DNA of 64,000 nt from Pseudoxanthomonas sp. SL93 (GTDB taxonomy: Bacteria > Pseudomonadota > Gammaproteobacteria > Xanthomonadales > Xanthomonadaceae), in contig NZ_CP113065.1 of NCBI RefSeq assembly GCF_026625825.1, forward strand, positions 1,364,001-1,428,000, in the 5' to 3' direction. Below, piece after piece: positions 55,322-63,996 of this stretch; position 1 is the stretch's first letter; each line of letters opens with the position of its first letter. The position numbers were made by a program, and so were the translations under genes. The notes beneath the pieces were generated by a model. The model saw only the letters and a program-made list of their open reading frames with translations. It did not search any database and had not been told where the DNA came from.

Positions 55322-55696
55322 ATGATCTCGGATTCGTTGCCGCCGCTGCTGCGCGGCCTGGGCACCACGCTGATCCTGTTGACCAGCGCCCTGGTGGTCA
55401 ACGTGGAGCGCACCGGCACGCAGGCGGCCGAGCAGGCGGCATGGGCGCAGCTCGCGGTGAAGGCCGAGGAACTCGCGCGGCAGGACGCGACCGGCTTGGA
55501 TGCATTGGCTGCCGAAGTAAGGCGGCTACGCCTGCAGCTTCAGGAAAACGACCTGGCTGACGAGGTGTTCGAGAACCCGTGGTTCCAGTGGTTTGGCCTG
55601 CTGGGTACCGGACTGATCGCCGCCTCGTTCTTCGTCGAGTGGCGACTCAAGCGCATCATCGCGCGCGCCGCACAGGCAGCCGCGCCGCCCGCCTAG
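55322..55696 (+). CDS. Small membrane protein of unknown function
   Basis: A 124-residue protein with an N-terminal hydrophobic segment (LLRGLGTTLILLTSALVVNV), a charged coiled-coil region (about 45-85, DALAAEVRRLRLQLQENDL) and a C-terminal membrane helix (WFQWFGLLGTGLIAASFFVEW). I do not recognise a family. It follows the ABC exporter on the same strand, so an accessory role is possible but unproven. The 3' end converges on the desaturase gene. Confidence 0.7.
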   Translation: MISDSLPPLLRGLGTTLILLTSALVVNVERTGTQAAEQAAWAQLAVKAEELARQDATGLDALAAEVRRLRLQLQENDLADEVFENPWFQWFGLLGTGLIAASFFVEWRLKRIIARAAQAAAPPA

Positions 55697-55714
55697 CACA
55701 GCGAACGGGTCGGA

Positions 55715-56878
55715 TCAGGCCGCGCTGCCCGCCTGCACCAGCGCCATCGCACGACGCGGCCGGCTGGGGAAAGCGTGCCGCAGGATGCGCCAGACCACCT
55801 GGCCGAACTGCCTCGGCAGCGTACCGGTGTTGTAGTGCTGGCCGTAGCGCGCGCAGATCTCGCGCACCTCGCGCGCCAGCTCCGCATACCGGTTGGCCGG
55901 GATGTCGGGATAGAAATGGTGCTCGATCTGGTGGCTCAGGTTGCCCGACAGCACGTTGATCAGGAAGCCGCCACGCAGGTTGGACGAGCCGCGCAGCTGG
56001 CGCAGGTACCAGTGCCCTCGGGATTCGTTCTTGATGCTTTCCTTCGGGAACGTCTCCGCGTCAGCGGTGAAGTGGCCGCAGAAGATGATCACGTACGTCC
56101 AGACATTGCGCAGCCCGTTGGCCACCAGGTTGCCCAGCAGCACCGGCAGGAAGAACGGGCCGGCCAATGCGGGGTAGATCACGTAATCCTTGGCCAGCTG
56201 GCGGCCCATCTTGCGCACGACCGGCGCGGACTTGCGACGCAGCTGCTGGGTGGTCATCTTGCCGTGCACCCAGCGCCCCAGCTTGAGGTCCTGGATCGCG
56301 ATGCCCCACTGGAATAACAGTGCGAAGACGATCGCGACCAGCGGCTGCACCAGGTAGAACGGCTTCCACTTCTGCTCGGGGAAGATGCGCAGCAGGCCAT
56401 AGCCGATGTCGTCGTCCATGCCCCGCACGTTGGTATAGGTGTGATGGCGGAAGTTGTGCGTATGGCGCCAGTTGTCGCTGGTGGCGACGATGTCCCAGTC
56501 GAAGGTCTTGCCGTTGAGCTGTGGATCGCCCATCCAGTCGTACTGGCCGTGGATGACGTTGTGGCCCAGCTCCATGTTGTCCATGATCTTGGCCAGGCCC
56601 AGCGCCAACGCGCCTGCGGCCCACAGCACCCAGAACAGCCAGCCCACGGCGCTGTCGGCCAGCCACAGGCCACCGGCGATGGCGGCAGCGAACAGCAGCA
56701 CGCGGCCTGCCAGCCCGGTGTAGCGCACCACCTTCATGATGGTGCGGATGTAGCGGGCATCGCGCGCGCCCAGCGTCGCGACCGTGCGTGCGCGCAGCGC
56801 GTCCAGTTCCTGGCCGAAGCTGTCCAGCTCTTCGGCACTGAGTTTGCGGTTGCGGGTGGCCATCGTGGGGGATGTCAT
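55715..56878 (-). CDS. Membrane fatty acid desaturase (DesB-like)
   Basis: A 387-residue di-iron membrane desaturase that introduces double bonds into acyl chains of membrane lipids. The three histidine boxes are HNVIHGQYD, HTHNFRHHTYTN and HQIEHHFYPDIP. Membrane segments are at about 55-95 and 195-260. The start at 56878 overlaps the reductase stop (ATGA); ATG at 56863 is an alternative. With the upstream ferredoxin-type reductase and divergent TetR gene it matches the DesT-DesC-DesB arrangement of Pseudomonas. Confidence 0.95.
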   Translation of the reverse strand: MTSPTMATRNRKLSAEELDSFGQELDALRARTVATLGARDARYIRTIMKVVRYTGLAGRVLLFAAAIAGGLWLADSAVGWLFWVLWAAGALALGLAKIMDNMELGHNVIHGQYDWMGDPQLNGKTFDWDIVATSDNWRHTHNFRHHTYTNVRGMDDDIGYGLLRIFPEQKWKPFYLVQPLVAIVFALLFQWGIAIQDLKLGRWVHGKMTTQQLRRKSAPVVRKMGRQLAKDYVIYPALAGPFFLPVLLGNLVANGLRNVWTYVIIFCGHFTADAETFPKESIKNESRGHWYLRQLRGSSNLRGGFLINVLSGNLSHQIEHHFYPDIPANRYAELAREVREICARYGQHYNTGTLPRQFGQVVWRILRHAFPSRPRRAMALVQAGSAA

Positions 56879-57984
56879 CAGAGATCCAGTTCCAGATCGG
56901 TGGCGGCGCTGTTGATGCACAGCTTCAGCGCCTGGGTGGTGTCGTGCGCCAGCGCGCCGCTGGGTAGGTGTCGGGTGCTGCCGGCGGACTTGCCGCAGGC
57001 GCAGGTGTTGCAGATGCCCATGCGGCACCCGGAGGCGGGCTTCAGCCCGTGGGCTTCGAGTGCGGTCAGCAGGGATTCGCCACGCGGGATGCGCAGGGTG
57101 CGGCCGCTGCGCAGCAGACGCACCTCCACCTCGCCTTCGTCGACGACGGTGACGGGCGCGGGCGTGAAGGCTTCGGCCTGGAACGCGGCGACGCGTCCGG
57201 CCAGCAGGCCACGCGCGTTTTCAACAAAGCCGCCCGGTCCGCAGGCCAGCACCTGCAACTCAGCCGGTTCACCCACGCAGGCGACCAAGGTCGCCTCGTC
57301 GAGGCGGCCTTCGCCCTCGTCGGCGGCAATCGCGCGCTCGCGCGTCAGCATCAACCGGAAGCGGAAACGCGGATGCCGCGCCGCCAGCGTGCGCAGTTCG
57401 TCCAGGAAACAGGCTTCGTCGCGCTGCCGTACCCAGTACACCAGCGACAGGTCGGCCGGCATGCCCTGCCCGGCCATCTGCCGCACCAGCGCCATCATCG
57501 GCGTGATGCCGCTGCCGGCAGCCAGCAGGCATACGGGCGAAGCGGGCGTGGCAGGCAGGGTCATGTCGCCGAACGCCTGGCCAAGCTCGAAGACCGTGCC
57601 TGGCCGTGCTTCGCCACAGAGGAAACGGCTGACGCGGCCACCCTCGATGCCCTTCACGGTGATGGCCAGCAGCCCGTCCTCGCGCGGCGGCGCCGTCAGG
57701 CTGTAGCTGCGGGTCACCCGCACGCCGTCGATCTCCACGCCCAGATTCACATGCTGGCCTGCCTGATGGCCCGCCCAGTGGGCATTGGGCTTCAGCAACA
57801 GGGTCACGGCGTCACGCGAAGCGGCTTCGCGACCGACCAGGCGCGCCAGCGGGCGCTCCCAGGACCAGCTGCGGTTGAGCCGGGAAGCCCAGAAATCAAA
57901 GATGTCTGGCCTTACCAGGGGCTGGACCAGCCGTTTCAGCGGACCGTGCCGGTGACGGGCAGAGGGGCGGACTTGGGCATTCAT
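56878..57984 (-). CDS. Ferredoxin reductase for desaturase (DesC-like)
   Basis: A 368-residue electron-transfer protein. The FAD/NAD(P)H reductase part has TRSYSLTAPP, VCLLAAGSGITPMMALVRQ and LACGPGGFVENA. The C-terminal plant-type 2Fe-2S domain has CRMGICNTCACGK and a final LC. It supplies electrons to the desaturase, with which it is translationally coupled. The ATG at 57984 is only 6 bp downstream of a TATAGT -10 element, so the mRNA may be leaderless. Confidence 0.94.
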   Translation of the reverse strand: MNAQVRPSARHRHGPLKRLVQPLVRPDIFDFWASRLNRSWSWERPLARLVGREAASRDAVTLLLKPNAHWAGHQAGQHVNLGVEIDGVRVTRSYSLTAPPREDGLLAITVKGIEGGRVSRFLCGEARPGTVFELGQAFGDMTLPATPASPVCLLAAGSGITPMMALVRQMAGQGMPADLSLVYWVRQRDEACFLDELRTLAARHPRFRFRLMLTRERAIAADEGEGRLDEATLVACVGEPAELQVLACGPGGFVENARGLLAGRVAAFQAEAFTPAPVTVVDEGEVEVRLLRSGRTLRIPRGESLLTALEAHGLKPASGCRMGICNTCACGKSAGSTRHLPSGALAHDTTQALKLCINSAATDLELDL

Positions 57985-58045
57985 GGCCCTACTATACCCA
58001 TGTGAAGACACTCGTGTATACACTTGTGCACTAATTACTGAGGCT
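57985..58045. promoter_or_regulatory. Divergent desaturase/repressor promoters and operator
   Basis: Contains the perfect palindrome GTGTATACAC (58014-58023), extended by CAC and GTG at both outer edges (58009-58028), a good FabR/DesT-type operator. For the reductase gene a TATAGT box lies at 57996-57991. For the regulator a TAATTA box lies at 58032-58037, 8 bp before the first ATG. The operator overlaps both promoters, consistent with repression. Confidence 0.65.
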
Positions 58046-58048
58046 ATG

Positions 58049-58726
58049 ATGGCTGCATTCATCCAAGACGCCCTCCGCGTGCCCCAAGCCTCCCAATCCC
58101 TGCCGCACGACGACCACGGCCCCGGCCGCAAGGCGACCATCTCCCGCGAGGACCTGCTGGCAGCCGCATTGAAGCTGCTGGGCCCGCATCGCAGCGTGTC
58201 CACCCTGAGCCTGCGCGAAGTCGCGCGCGAAGCCGGGATCGCGCCGAACAGTTTCTACCGCCAGTTCCGCGACATGGACGAACTGGCCGTGGCGCTGATC
58301 GACCTGGCCGGCCGCTCGCTGCGCAAGATCATCGGCGAGGCGCGTCACCGTGCAGCCAGCAGTGATCGCAGCGTGGTGCGCGGCTCGGTGGAAGCCTTCA
58401 TCGAACAGCTGCGCGCCGACGACAAGCTGCTGCACGTGCTGCTGCGCGAAGGCAACGTGGGCTCGGATGCCTTCAAGCACGCCGTCGAACGCGAGCTGCA
58501 GTTCTTCGAAGAAGAACTCTGCATCGACCTGGTGCGGCTGGCCGCGCGCGACAATGCCAGCCTCTACGAACCCGCCCTGGTGTCCAAGGCCATCACCCGG
58601 CTGGTCTTCGCGATGGGTGCCACCGCCATGGACCTGCCGCCGGAGAAAGACGCCGAGCTGGTCAACCAGCTGTCGGAAATGGTGCGGATGATCATCACCG
58701 GCTCACGGGCGATCGCCCGCAGCTGA
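58049..58726 (+). CDS. TetR-family repressor, FabR/DesT-like
   Basis: A 225-residue regulator of unsaturated fatty acid synthesis. The DNA-binding domain is in STLSLREVAREAGIAPNSFYRQFRDMDELAVAL, where the NSFYRQF helix is characteristic of FabR/DesT. The C-terminal domain probably senses acyl-CoA. It is divergent from the reductase-desaturase operon with an operator in the gap. Start: TGAGG lies 5 bp before ATG 58049; ATG 58046 is just as close. Confidence 0.93.
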   Translation: MAAFIQDALRVPQASQSLPHDDHGPGRKATISREDLLAAALKLLGPHRSVSTLSLREVAREAGIAPNSFYRQFRDMDELAVALIDLAGRSLRKIIGEARHRAASSDRSVVRGSVEAFIEQLRADDKLLHVLLREGNVGSDAFKHAVERELQFFEEELCIDLVRLAARDNASLYEPALVSKAITRLVFAMGATAMDLPPEKDAELVNQLSEMVRMIITGSRAIARS

Positions 58727-58734
58727 GGCGCCGC

Positions 58735-59265
58735 TTACGGCGCGATATGGATGGGCGTGCCGACCGGCACGCGACGCCATATCTCTTCCATCTCCGCGTT
58801 GGTCACCGCGATGCAGCCATCGGTCCAGTCGCCCGCACGGCCCGGCGGCGTCGCGCCATGGATCATGATGTCGCCGCCCGGGTCCACGCCACGCGCCCGT
58901 GCCTGCCGGCGATCGGCCTGGTCGGGATACGAGATGCGCAGTGACAGGTGATAGCGGCTGCGGTCATTGCGGTACGTGATGCGGTAATCGCCTTCCGGCG
59001 TGCGCTCATCGCCCTGCTGGCGCTTGTGCCCTACCGGTGCGTCGCCCAGTGCGACCCGATAACCGGCGATCACCCTGCCACCCCGCATGAGCTCCATGCG
59101 CCGCCGTGCCTTGAAGACGCGGATCGCGTCCGCCTGCTGTGCGGCGGCAACCAGGGGCGGTGGCCACGCCGCCCCTGGATCCGCCGCCGATGCGGTGGCA
59201 GCTGCGCCGACGCCGGCAATCGCAAGCCATGCGATCAGCCACGCGCGCCGGCGGGCGCGGTTCAT
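58735..59265 (-). CDS. L,D-transpeptidase (YkuD)
   Basis: A 176-residue periplasmic enzyme with signal peptide ending ATASA. The YkuD domain has RTPEGDYRITYRND, DIMIHGATPP and WTDGCIAVTN with the catalytic His and Cys. It is the third L,D-transpeptidase in the window. Its ATG overlaps the TGA of the acyl-CoA dehydrogenase gene (ATGA), so the two are co-translated although no functional link is obvious. Confidence 0.93.
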   Translation of the reverse strand: MNRARRRAWLIAWLAIAGVGAAATASAADPGAAWPPPLVAAAQQADAIRVFKARRRMELMRGGRVIAGYRVALGDAPVGHKRQQGDERTPEGDYRITYRNDRSRYHLSLRISYPDQADRRQARARGVDPGGDIMIHGATPPGRAGDWTDGCIAVTNAEMEEIWRRVPVGTPIHIAP

Positions 59266-60893
59266 GGGGGGAGCACCCTGTCCAGCACGCGCAAGATGTC
59301 CGGGCTGTCCGGCAGCGTTCCGAAAGCCAGGCCATGCTCACCGCCCAGTCGACTGCGCACGAACAGGGACGCCGCCGGACTGCCGGCGCGCAGCAGCACC
59401 GCCGCCTGCAGTGCCAACGCCAGCCGTTCGGTCAACAGACGCGCCCCGCCTTCGCTGGCCGACGACAGGTCGGCATGCAGGCGCGAGACGCAGGCATCGA
59501 AGCCGGCATCGTGGCCTTCCGCCGAAGCGAGTTCACGTCGCACCGCCTGGGCCGTTTCCGGTTCGCGCATGAGCGCGCGCAGGACATCCAGGCACTGGAT
59601 GTTGCCGCTGCCCTCCCAGATGGAATTGAGCGGCGCCTGCCGGTAGAGCCGCGGCAGCATCGATTCCTCCACGTAACCGGCGCCGCCAAGACATTCCTGT
59701 GCCTCGTTGACGAAAGCGGGTGCACGCTTGCATATCCAGTACTTGCCCACGGCCGTGGCGATGCGGGCGAACGCGGCTTCGGACGGATCCGTCGGCGACG
59801 CATCCACCGCGCGCGCCACGCGCATGGAGAACGCCAAGGCCGCCTCCGCTTCCAGCGCCAGGTCGGCCAGCACATTGCGCATCAGGGCATGCGATGCCAG
59901 CGGTCTGCCGAAGGCCACGCGATGGCGCGCATGGTGCACGGCCTGCGCCAGCGCCATGCGCATCTGCGCCGCGGAACCCAGCATGCAGTCCAGACGCGTC
60001 AGCATCACCATCTGGATGATGGTGGCCACGCCACGACCTTCCTCGCCCACGCGATGCGCCTGCGCGCCGCAGAACTCGACTTCGCTGGAGGCATTGGACC
60101 AGTCGCCCAGCTTGTCCTTCAGGCGCATCAGCTGGAAAGCGTTCTTCCGCCCGTCCGGCAGACGCCGCGGCAACAGGAAACAGCTCAGGCCGCCCGGTGC
60201 CTGCGCCAGTACCAGGAAGCCATCGCTCATCGGCGCGGAGAAGAACCACTTGTGGCCGACCAACGCGTAGGTGCCGTCGTCGGCAGGCGTGGCCGTGGTG
60301 GCGTTCGTCCGCACATCCGAGCCGCCCTGCTTCTCGGTCATGCCCATGCCCAGGGTGATGCCGGCCTTCTCGGCGATGGGGATGTCGCGAGGGTCGTAGT
60401 GCGGTGCCGCCGCCTTGTCAGCCCACGCGCCGAGCACCGGTTCGCGCAGCAGCACGGGCACCGCGGCATGGGTCATGGTCAGTGGACAACTGGTGCCGGC
60501 TTCCACCTGGTGGTGCAGGTAACTCAGCGCGGCACGTGCGACCTGCGCACCCGCGGAAGGCGCATGCCATGACAGCCCAGCAACGCCATGCGTCTTGGCC
60601 GCTTCCATCAGCCGGTGGTAGGCCGGGTGGAACTCCACCGTATCGATGCGCTGGCCGAAGCGGTCATGCGTTTTCAGGCGCGGGCGGTCGCGGTTGGCAT
60701 CGAAGCCGAGCCTGTACAGCTCATCGCCGGCAAGCGCCGCATAGGCGGCGAGGTGTTCCGTGAAGGCATCCGCGCCTTCGCGCTGCACTGCTTCGCGCAG
60801 CACCACGTCATCGGCCCACAGATCGCGCGGCTCGAACGGCGGCGGCTGATTGTCGACCACGTGGGTTTCAAAGGAGGGAAGGTCTTTCATCAT
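59262..60893 (-). CDS. Acyl-CoA dehydrogenase family protein (AidB-like)
   Basis: A 543-residue flavoprotein resembling AidB, the alkylation-response member of the acyl-CoA dehydrogenase family. MGMTEKQGGSDVRTN and GHKWFFSAPMSDGFLVLA form the FAD/substrate core, with ECLGGAGYVEES and NSIWEGSGNIQCLDVLRAL near the C-terminal helical domain. The N-terminal extension NQPPPFEPRDLW is AidB-type. AidB binds DNA and limits alkylation damage; true dehydrogenase activity is often weak. It lies between a FAD monooxygenase and an L,D-transpeptidase on the same strand. Confidence 0.92.
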   Translation of the reverse strand: MMKDLPSFETHVVDNQPPPFEPRDLWADDVVLREAVQREGADAFTEHLAAYAALAGDELYRLGFDANRDRPRLKTHDRFGQRIDTVEFHPAYHRLMEAAKTHGVAGLSWHAPSAGAQVARAALSYLHHQVEAGTSCPLTMTHAAVPVLLREPVLGAWADKAAAPHYDPRDIPIAEKAGITLGMGMTEKQGGSDVRTNATTATPADDGTYALVGHKWFFSAPMSDGFLVLAQAPGGLSCFLLPRRLPDGRKNAFQLMRLKDKLGDWSNASSEVEFCGAQAHRVGEEGRGVATIIQMVMLTRLDCMLGSAAQMRMALAQAVHHARHRVAFGRPLASHALMRNVLADLALEAEAALAFSMRVARAVDASPTDPSEAAFARIATAVGKYWICKRAPAFVNEAQECLGGAGYVEESMLPRLYRQAPLNSIWEGSGNIQCLDVLRALMREPETAQAVRRELASAEGHDAGFDACVSRLHADLSSASEGGARLLTERLALALQAAVLLRAGSPAASLFVRSRLGGEHGLAFGTLPDSPDILRVLDRVLPP

Positions 60894-60932
60894 CGGCTCC
60901 GTTGCCCCGATCCCGTTCTGGTGCCATTGCCG

Positions 60933-62198
60933 CTAGCGTGCGCCATCCGCGCGGGCGGCGTCCAATGCGACGGGTTCCGCTTTCCCCAACGCTGCCAGGA
61001 ATTCCGGTTTCAACGGCAGCTTGCCGAGGAAACCGTGCTGCGTGCCGCTGAGCACGCGCAGCATGTGGCCGCGCCCGCCGGGCAACCTGCCCATCGGCAG
61101 GAACGCGATGTCCCGCGCCCGGGCGATCATGTCGCGGTCGGACTGGAAGATCGGCGTGAGCCAGCGACTCCAGAACTGGTAGACCCCCACATGCGCCTGG
61201 CGCTGCTGCTGGTACGCCTGCAGGGCCAGCGGCACCTCGGTGTGCGTGCGCAGCGCATCGCGCAATGCCAACGCGTCCATCAGCGCCATGTTCACGCCCT
61301 GCCCCAACTGCGGACTCATCGCATGCGCGGCGTCACCCAGCAGCACGAGCCGATCGCGGTGCCACTGCCGCACGCTGACGTCGCGATAGACGGCACGCGC
61401 AAGCTGCGCGGTATCGGTGATGCAGGCCAGCCGCTCGTGGGCATCTGGCCAGAGCTGCGCGATTTCCTCGCGCCATGGCGACAGGCCACGCGCATGCCAG
61501 TCGTCGAACTCCCCCACCGGCAGGCTCCAGAAGAAACTCAGCCGCGGGGTGTCATCGCCCGGCCGTGTGCCGACCGGCAGCATGCCGATCATCTTCCGTG
61601 CCGCCACGTAGCGCTGGCGAAGTTCATCCTGCCAGGCCCAGTCGTCCGCCGGCACCAGGCACCACAATGCGCCCCACGGGTAGACGGCTTCACCCCTCAC
61701 CTGCCGCGTGGCACCGCGCAACTGCGAACCGGCGCCGTCGGCCGCGATCACCAGGTCGAAGGGACCGTGCCAGCGGCCATGCTGGTCGCGCATGCGCCGG
61801 GTGTCGTCATCCAGCGCGGTGATGGTGTGGCCGCGATGCACGTGCCGCGCATCGGGCCAGGCGTCCGCCAGCAGGGTGAACAGCGCGCCGCGCTGCATGC
61901 CCAGTCCGAAAAGATTGCCGCCCAGCCCCGCATAGCGCATGTCCATCACCGCGCGGCCGCACGGCGTCTCGCCATGCAGGCGATGCACGCGACGGCCATG
62001 CGCCAGCGCGGACTCCAGCAGACCCAGTTCCCACAGCACCTGCAGCCCCGTGGGTTGCAGCAGGAAACCGGCACCCACCGGACCGAGCTCCGCCGCGCGT
62101 TCGAACACCTCCACGCGATGGCCATCGCGAGCGAGCAGCAGCGCGGCCGTTTGTCCGGCGGTGCCGTAACCGATGATCGCGATGTGCAGGGCCGTCAT
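60933..62198 (-). CDS. FAD-dependent monooxygenase (aromatic hydroxylase type)
   Basis: A 421-residue flavin hydroxylase of the PHBH/UbiH superfamily. The Rossmann motif is IAIIGYGTAGQTAALLLARDG; the second FAD motif is LVLLGDAAHAMSPQLGQGVN, and IAADGAGSQLRG supplies the conserved DG. The C-terminus has about 80 extra residues. The substrate is unknown. It precedes the AidB-like gene on the same strand, 39 bp apart. Confidence 0.93.
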   Translation of the reverse strand: MTALHIAIIGYGTAGQTAALLLARDGHRVEVFERAAELGPVGAGFLLQPTGLQVLWELGLLESALAHGRRVHRLHGETPCGRAVMDMRYAGLGGNLFGLGMQRGALFTLLADAWPDARHVHRGHTITALDDDTRRMRDQHGRWHGPFDLVIAADGAGSQLRGATRQVRGEAVYPWGALWCLVPADDWAWQDELRQRYVAARKMIGMLPVGTRPGDDTPRLSFFWSLPVGEFDDWHARGLSPWREEIAQLWPDAHERLACITDTAQLARAVYRDVSVRQWHRDRLVLLGDAAHAMSPQLGQGVNMALMDALALRDALRTHTEVPLALQAYQQQRQAHVGVYQFWSRWLTPIFQSDRDMIARARDIAFLPMGRLPGGRGHMLRVLSGTQHGFLGKLPLKPEFLAALGKAEPVALDAARADGAR

Positions 62199-62347
62199 GG
62201 CGTGCGGGGATCCTTTCCGGGCAAATGGCGCCGCGGTGCGTGTCGCTTGCCGACGGACGGCAGGCCGATTCCGTAGTAAACGGATGTACCTGCCAGTCGT
62301 GGAAGCACGGCGCCGGCCATTCCGTGCGAAAGGAAATCAGGGCGCGT

Positions 62348-62373
62348 AAAAAACCCCGCCGAAGCGGGGTTCA
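62348..62373 (-). terminator. Intrinsic terminator of the cold-shock gene
   Basis: On the minus strand AACCCCGC-TTCG-GCGGGGTT is followed by a T-run. A stable stem with a UUCG tetraloop lies 17 bp after the stop codon. This is the clearest classic terminator in the window. Confidence 0.93.
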
Positions 62374-62389
62374 AGAAAATCGTCGTGGA

Positions 62390-62596
62390 TCAGGCTGCCG
62401 GCGTGATGTTGGACGCCTGTGCGCCCTTCGGGCCCTGGGTCAGCTCATAGCTGACGCGCTGGCCTTCCTGCAGGCTGCGGAAGCCCTTGCTGTTGATCGC
62501 GGTGTGGTGTGCGAAGACATCGGCGCTGCCATCTTCTGGCGCGATGAATCCGAAGCCCTTGGCGTCGTTGAACCATTTCACGGTACCGTACGGCAT
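62390..62596 (-). CDS. Cold-shock protein (CspA family)
   Basis: A 68-residue nucleic-acid chaperone with the five-strand cold-shock fold. [21 protein letters not shown] carries RNP1 (KGFGFI), and DVFAHHTAI carries RNP2. The more common FVHFS is replaced by VFAHH, and ITPAA ends the chain. The start at 62596 has GGAAA upstream; an in-frame ATG at 62686 would add sequence not found in the family, which is more likely 5'-UTR. Monocistronic with its own terminator. Confidence 0.96.
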   Translation of the reverse strand: MPYGTVKWFNDAKGFGFIAPEDGSADVFAHHTAINSKGFRSLQEGQRVSYELTQGPKGAQASNITPAA

Positions 62597-62686
62597 AGCG
62601 CTTGCATTTCCTTTTCTGGATGCGGGTGGAATGTGTGACAGGCCGTCACACGCGCCGAGTATGCAAAGGCTGGCGCGAGTTGACAA

Positions 62687-63433
62687 TCACCCTCTCGCCA
62701 GCGCGCCCACCAGGGCGGGGATCCCGGCCGAGGCCGCCGCCACGTTGGCGAGCACATCGTCCATGGTGATCTCCTCGTCGGTACCGCAGCCGGCCGCCCA
62801 GTTGGCGACGATGGCCAGGCAGGCATAGTCCAGGCCCAGCTCGCGTGCCAGGCCGGCTTCCGGCATGCCGGTCATGCCGACCAGGTCGCAGCCATCGCGT
62901 CGCAGGCGACGGATTTCAGCCCGCGTTTCCAGGCGCGGGCCCTGGGTCGCACCGTAGCAGCCACCGTCCACCAGCGACACGCCGGTGGCGGCCGCGGCGG
63001 CCAGGATCTGCCGGCGCAACGCGGGCGTGTACGGGTCGCCGAAATCCACGTGCAGCACCTCGCTGCCGGGCTCCTCGCACAGCGTGGAGATGCGTCCCCA
63101 CGTGTAGTCGATCAGCTGGTCGGGGCAGGCCAGCACGCGCGGGCCGAAGGCATCGGTGATGCCGCCCACGGTATTGAGCGCCAGCACGCGGCCGGCACCG
63201 ATGTCCTTCAGGACCTGCAGGTTGGCGCGGTAGTTGACCTGGTGTGGCGGCACGGAATGACCCTCGCCATGCCGCGCCAGGAACGCCACGCGTTGCCCGT
63301 GCAACGTGCCGATGCGCACCGGGCCGGAGGGCTGGCCGAAGCGGGTGTCCAGCGCGTGGGTTTCCACGTCCTGCAGGTCGGCAAGCCTGTAGACGCCGGT
63401 GCCGCCGATGACGGCGAGCGCAATGTCGGCCAT
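62687..63433 (-). CDS. S-methyl-5'-thioinosine / purine nucleoside phosphorylase (MTAP family)
   Basis: A 248-residue phosphorylase of the MTAP/PNP-2 family. AVIGGTGVYRL, FLARHGEGHSVPPHQVNYRAN, LNTVGGITD and YGATQGPRLETRAEI are diagnostic, and EITMDDVLANV is near the C-terminus. Homologues in Pseudomonas and Xanthomonas act on methylthioinosine, giving hypoxanthine and methylthioribose phosphate. The start at 63433 has GAAGGA at correct spacing; ATG 63439 overlaps the HPRT stop but abuts the same site. Coupling with HPRT supports the hypoxanthine route. Confidence 0.9.
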   Translation of the reverse strand: MADIALAVIGGTGVYRLADLQDVETHALDTRFGQPSGPVRIGTLHGQRVAFLARHGEGHSVPPHQVNYRANLQVLKDIGAGRVLALNTVGGITDAFGPRVLACPDQLIDYTWGRISTLCEEPGSEVLHVDFGDPYTPALRRQILAAAAATGVSLVDGGCYGATQGPRLETRAEIRRLRRDGCDLVGMTGMPEAGLARELGLDYACLAIVANWAAGCGTDEEITMDDVLANVAAASAGIPALVGALARG

Positions 63434-63435
63434 CG

Positions 63436-63996
63436 TCATTCCTTCAATGCGTAGATACCCGGCAGGTTGCGGCCCTGCTCGTGGTAATCCATGCCGAAGC
63501 CGAACACGTAGCGGTCGGCCACCTGCAGGCCAACGTAGTCGGCGCAGATGCCGGCCACGCAGCGGTCGTGCTGCTTGGTGGTCAGCGCGGCGATGCGCAC
63601 GTCGGTGGCCCCCTGCTCCAGGCACCACTGCTTGACGGCCAGCAGCGTGTGGCCCTCATCGAGGATGTCGTCCACCAGCAGCACGCGGCGACCATACAGC
63701 GCGGTCGCCGGCCGGTGCTTCCAGACCAGTTCGCCCCCGGTGGTCTCGCCGCGGTAGCGGGTCGCGTGCAGGTAATCGAACTCAAGATCCATGCCCAATG
63801 CGCCCAGCTCGAGCGACAGCTGCCCGGCGAAGGGCAAGGCGCCGTGCATGATGGTCAGGTAGACCGGTACTTCGCCTGCGTAGTCGGCCGCGATCGGCGC
63901 GGCCATGCGGGTGATGGCGGCATCCAGCGTGGCGCGGTCGACCAGCAGGTCGGCATTCGCCAGCGCATCGGCCAGCCGGGGGCGTGGCGTGCCCAT
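63436..63996 (-). CDS. hpt: Hypoxanthine-guanine phosphoribosyltransferase
   Basis: A 186-residue salvage enzyme converting hypoxanthine or guanine with PRPP to IMP or GMP. The PRPP motif is VLLVDDILDEGHTL, the active-site loop is HATRYRG, and YVFGFGMDYHEQGRNLPGIY ends the chain. It is 2 bp from the phosphorylase gene, which would deliver hypoxanthine. The ATG at 63996 is 4 bases from the window edge, so upstream signals are not visible. Confidence 0.95.
   Translation of the reverse strand: MGTPRPRLADALANADLLVDRATLDAAITRMAAPIAADYAGEVPVYLTIMHGALPFAGQLSLELGALGMDLEFDYLHATRYRGETTGGELVWKHRPATALYGRRVLLVDDILDEGHTLLAVKQWCLEQGATDVRIAALTTKQHDRCVAGICADYVGLQVADRYVFGFGMDYHEQGRNLPGIYALKE

Noticed and set aside
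62225-62638. 137-codon plus-strand frame over the cold-shock gene
   Set aside because: Overlaps the cold-shock gene and its terminator on the opposite strand; no domain.
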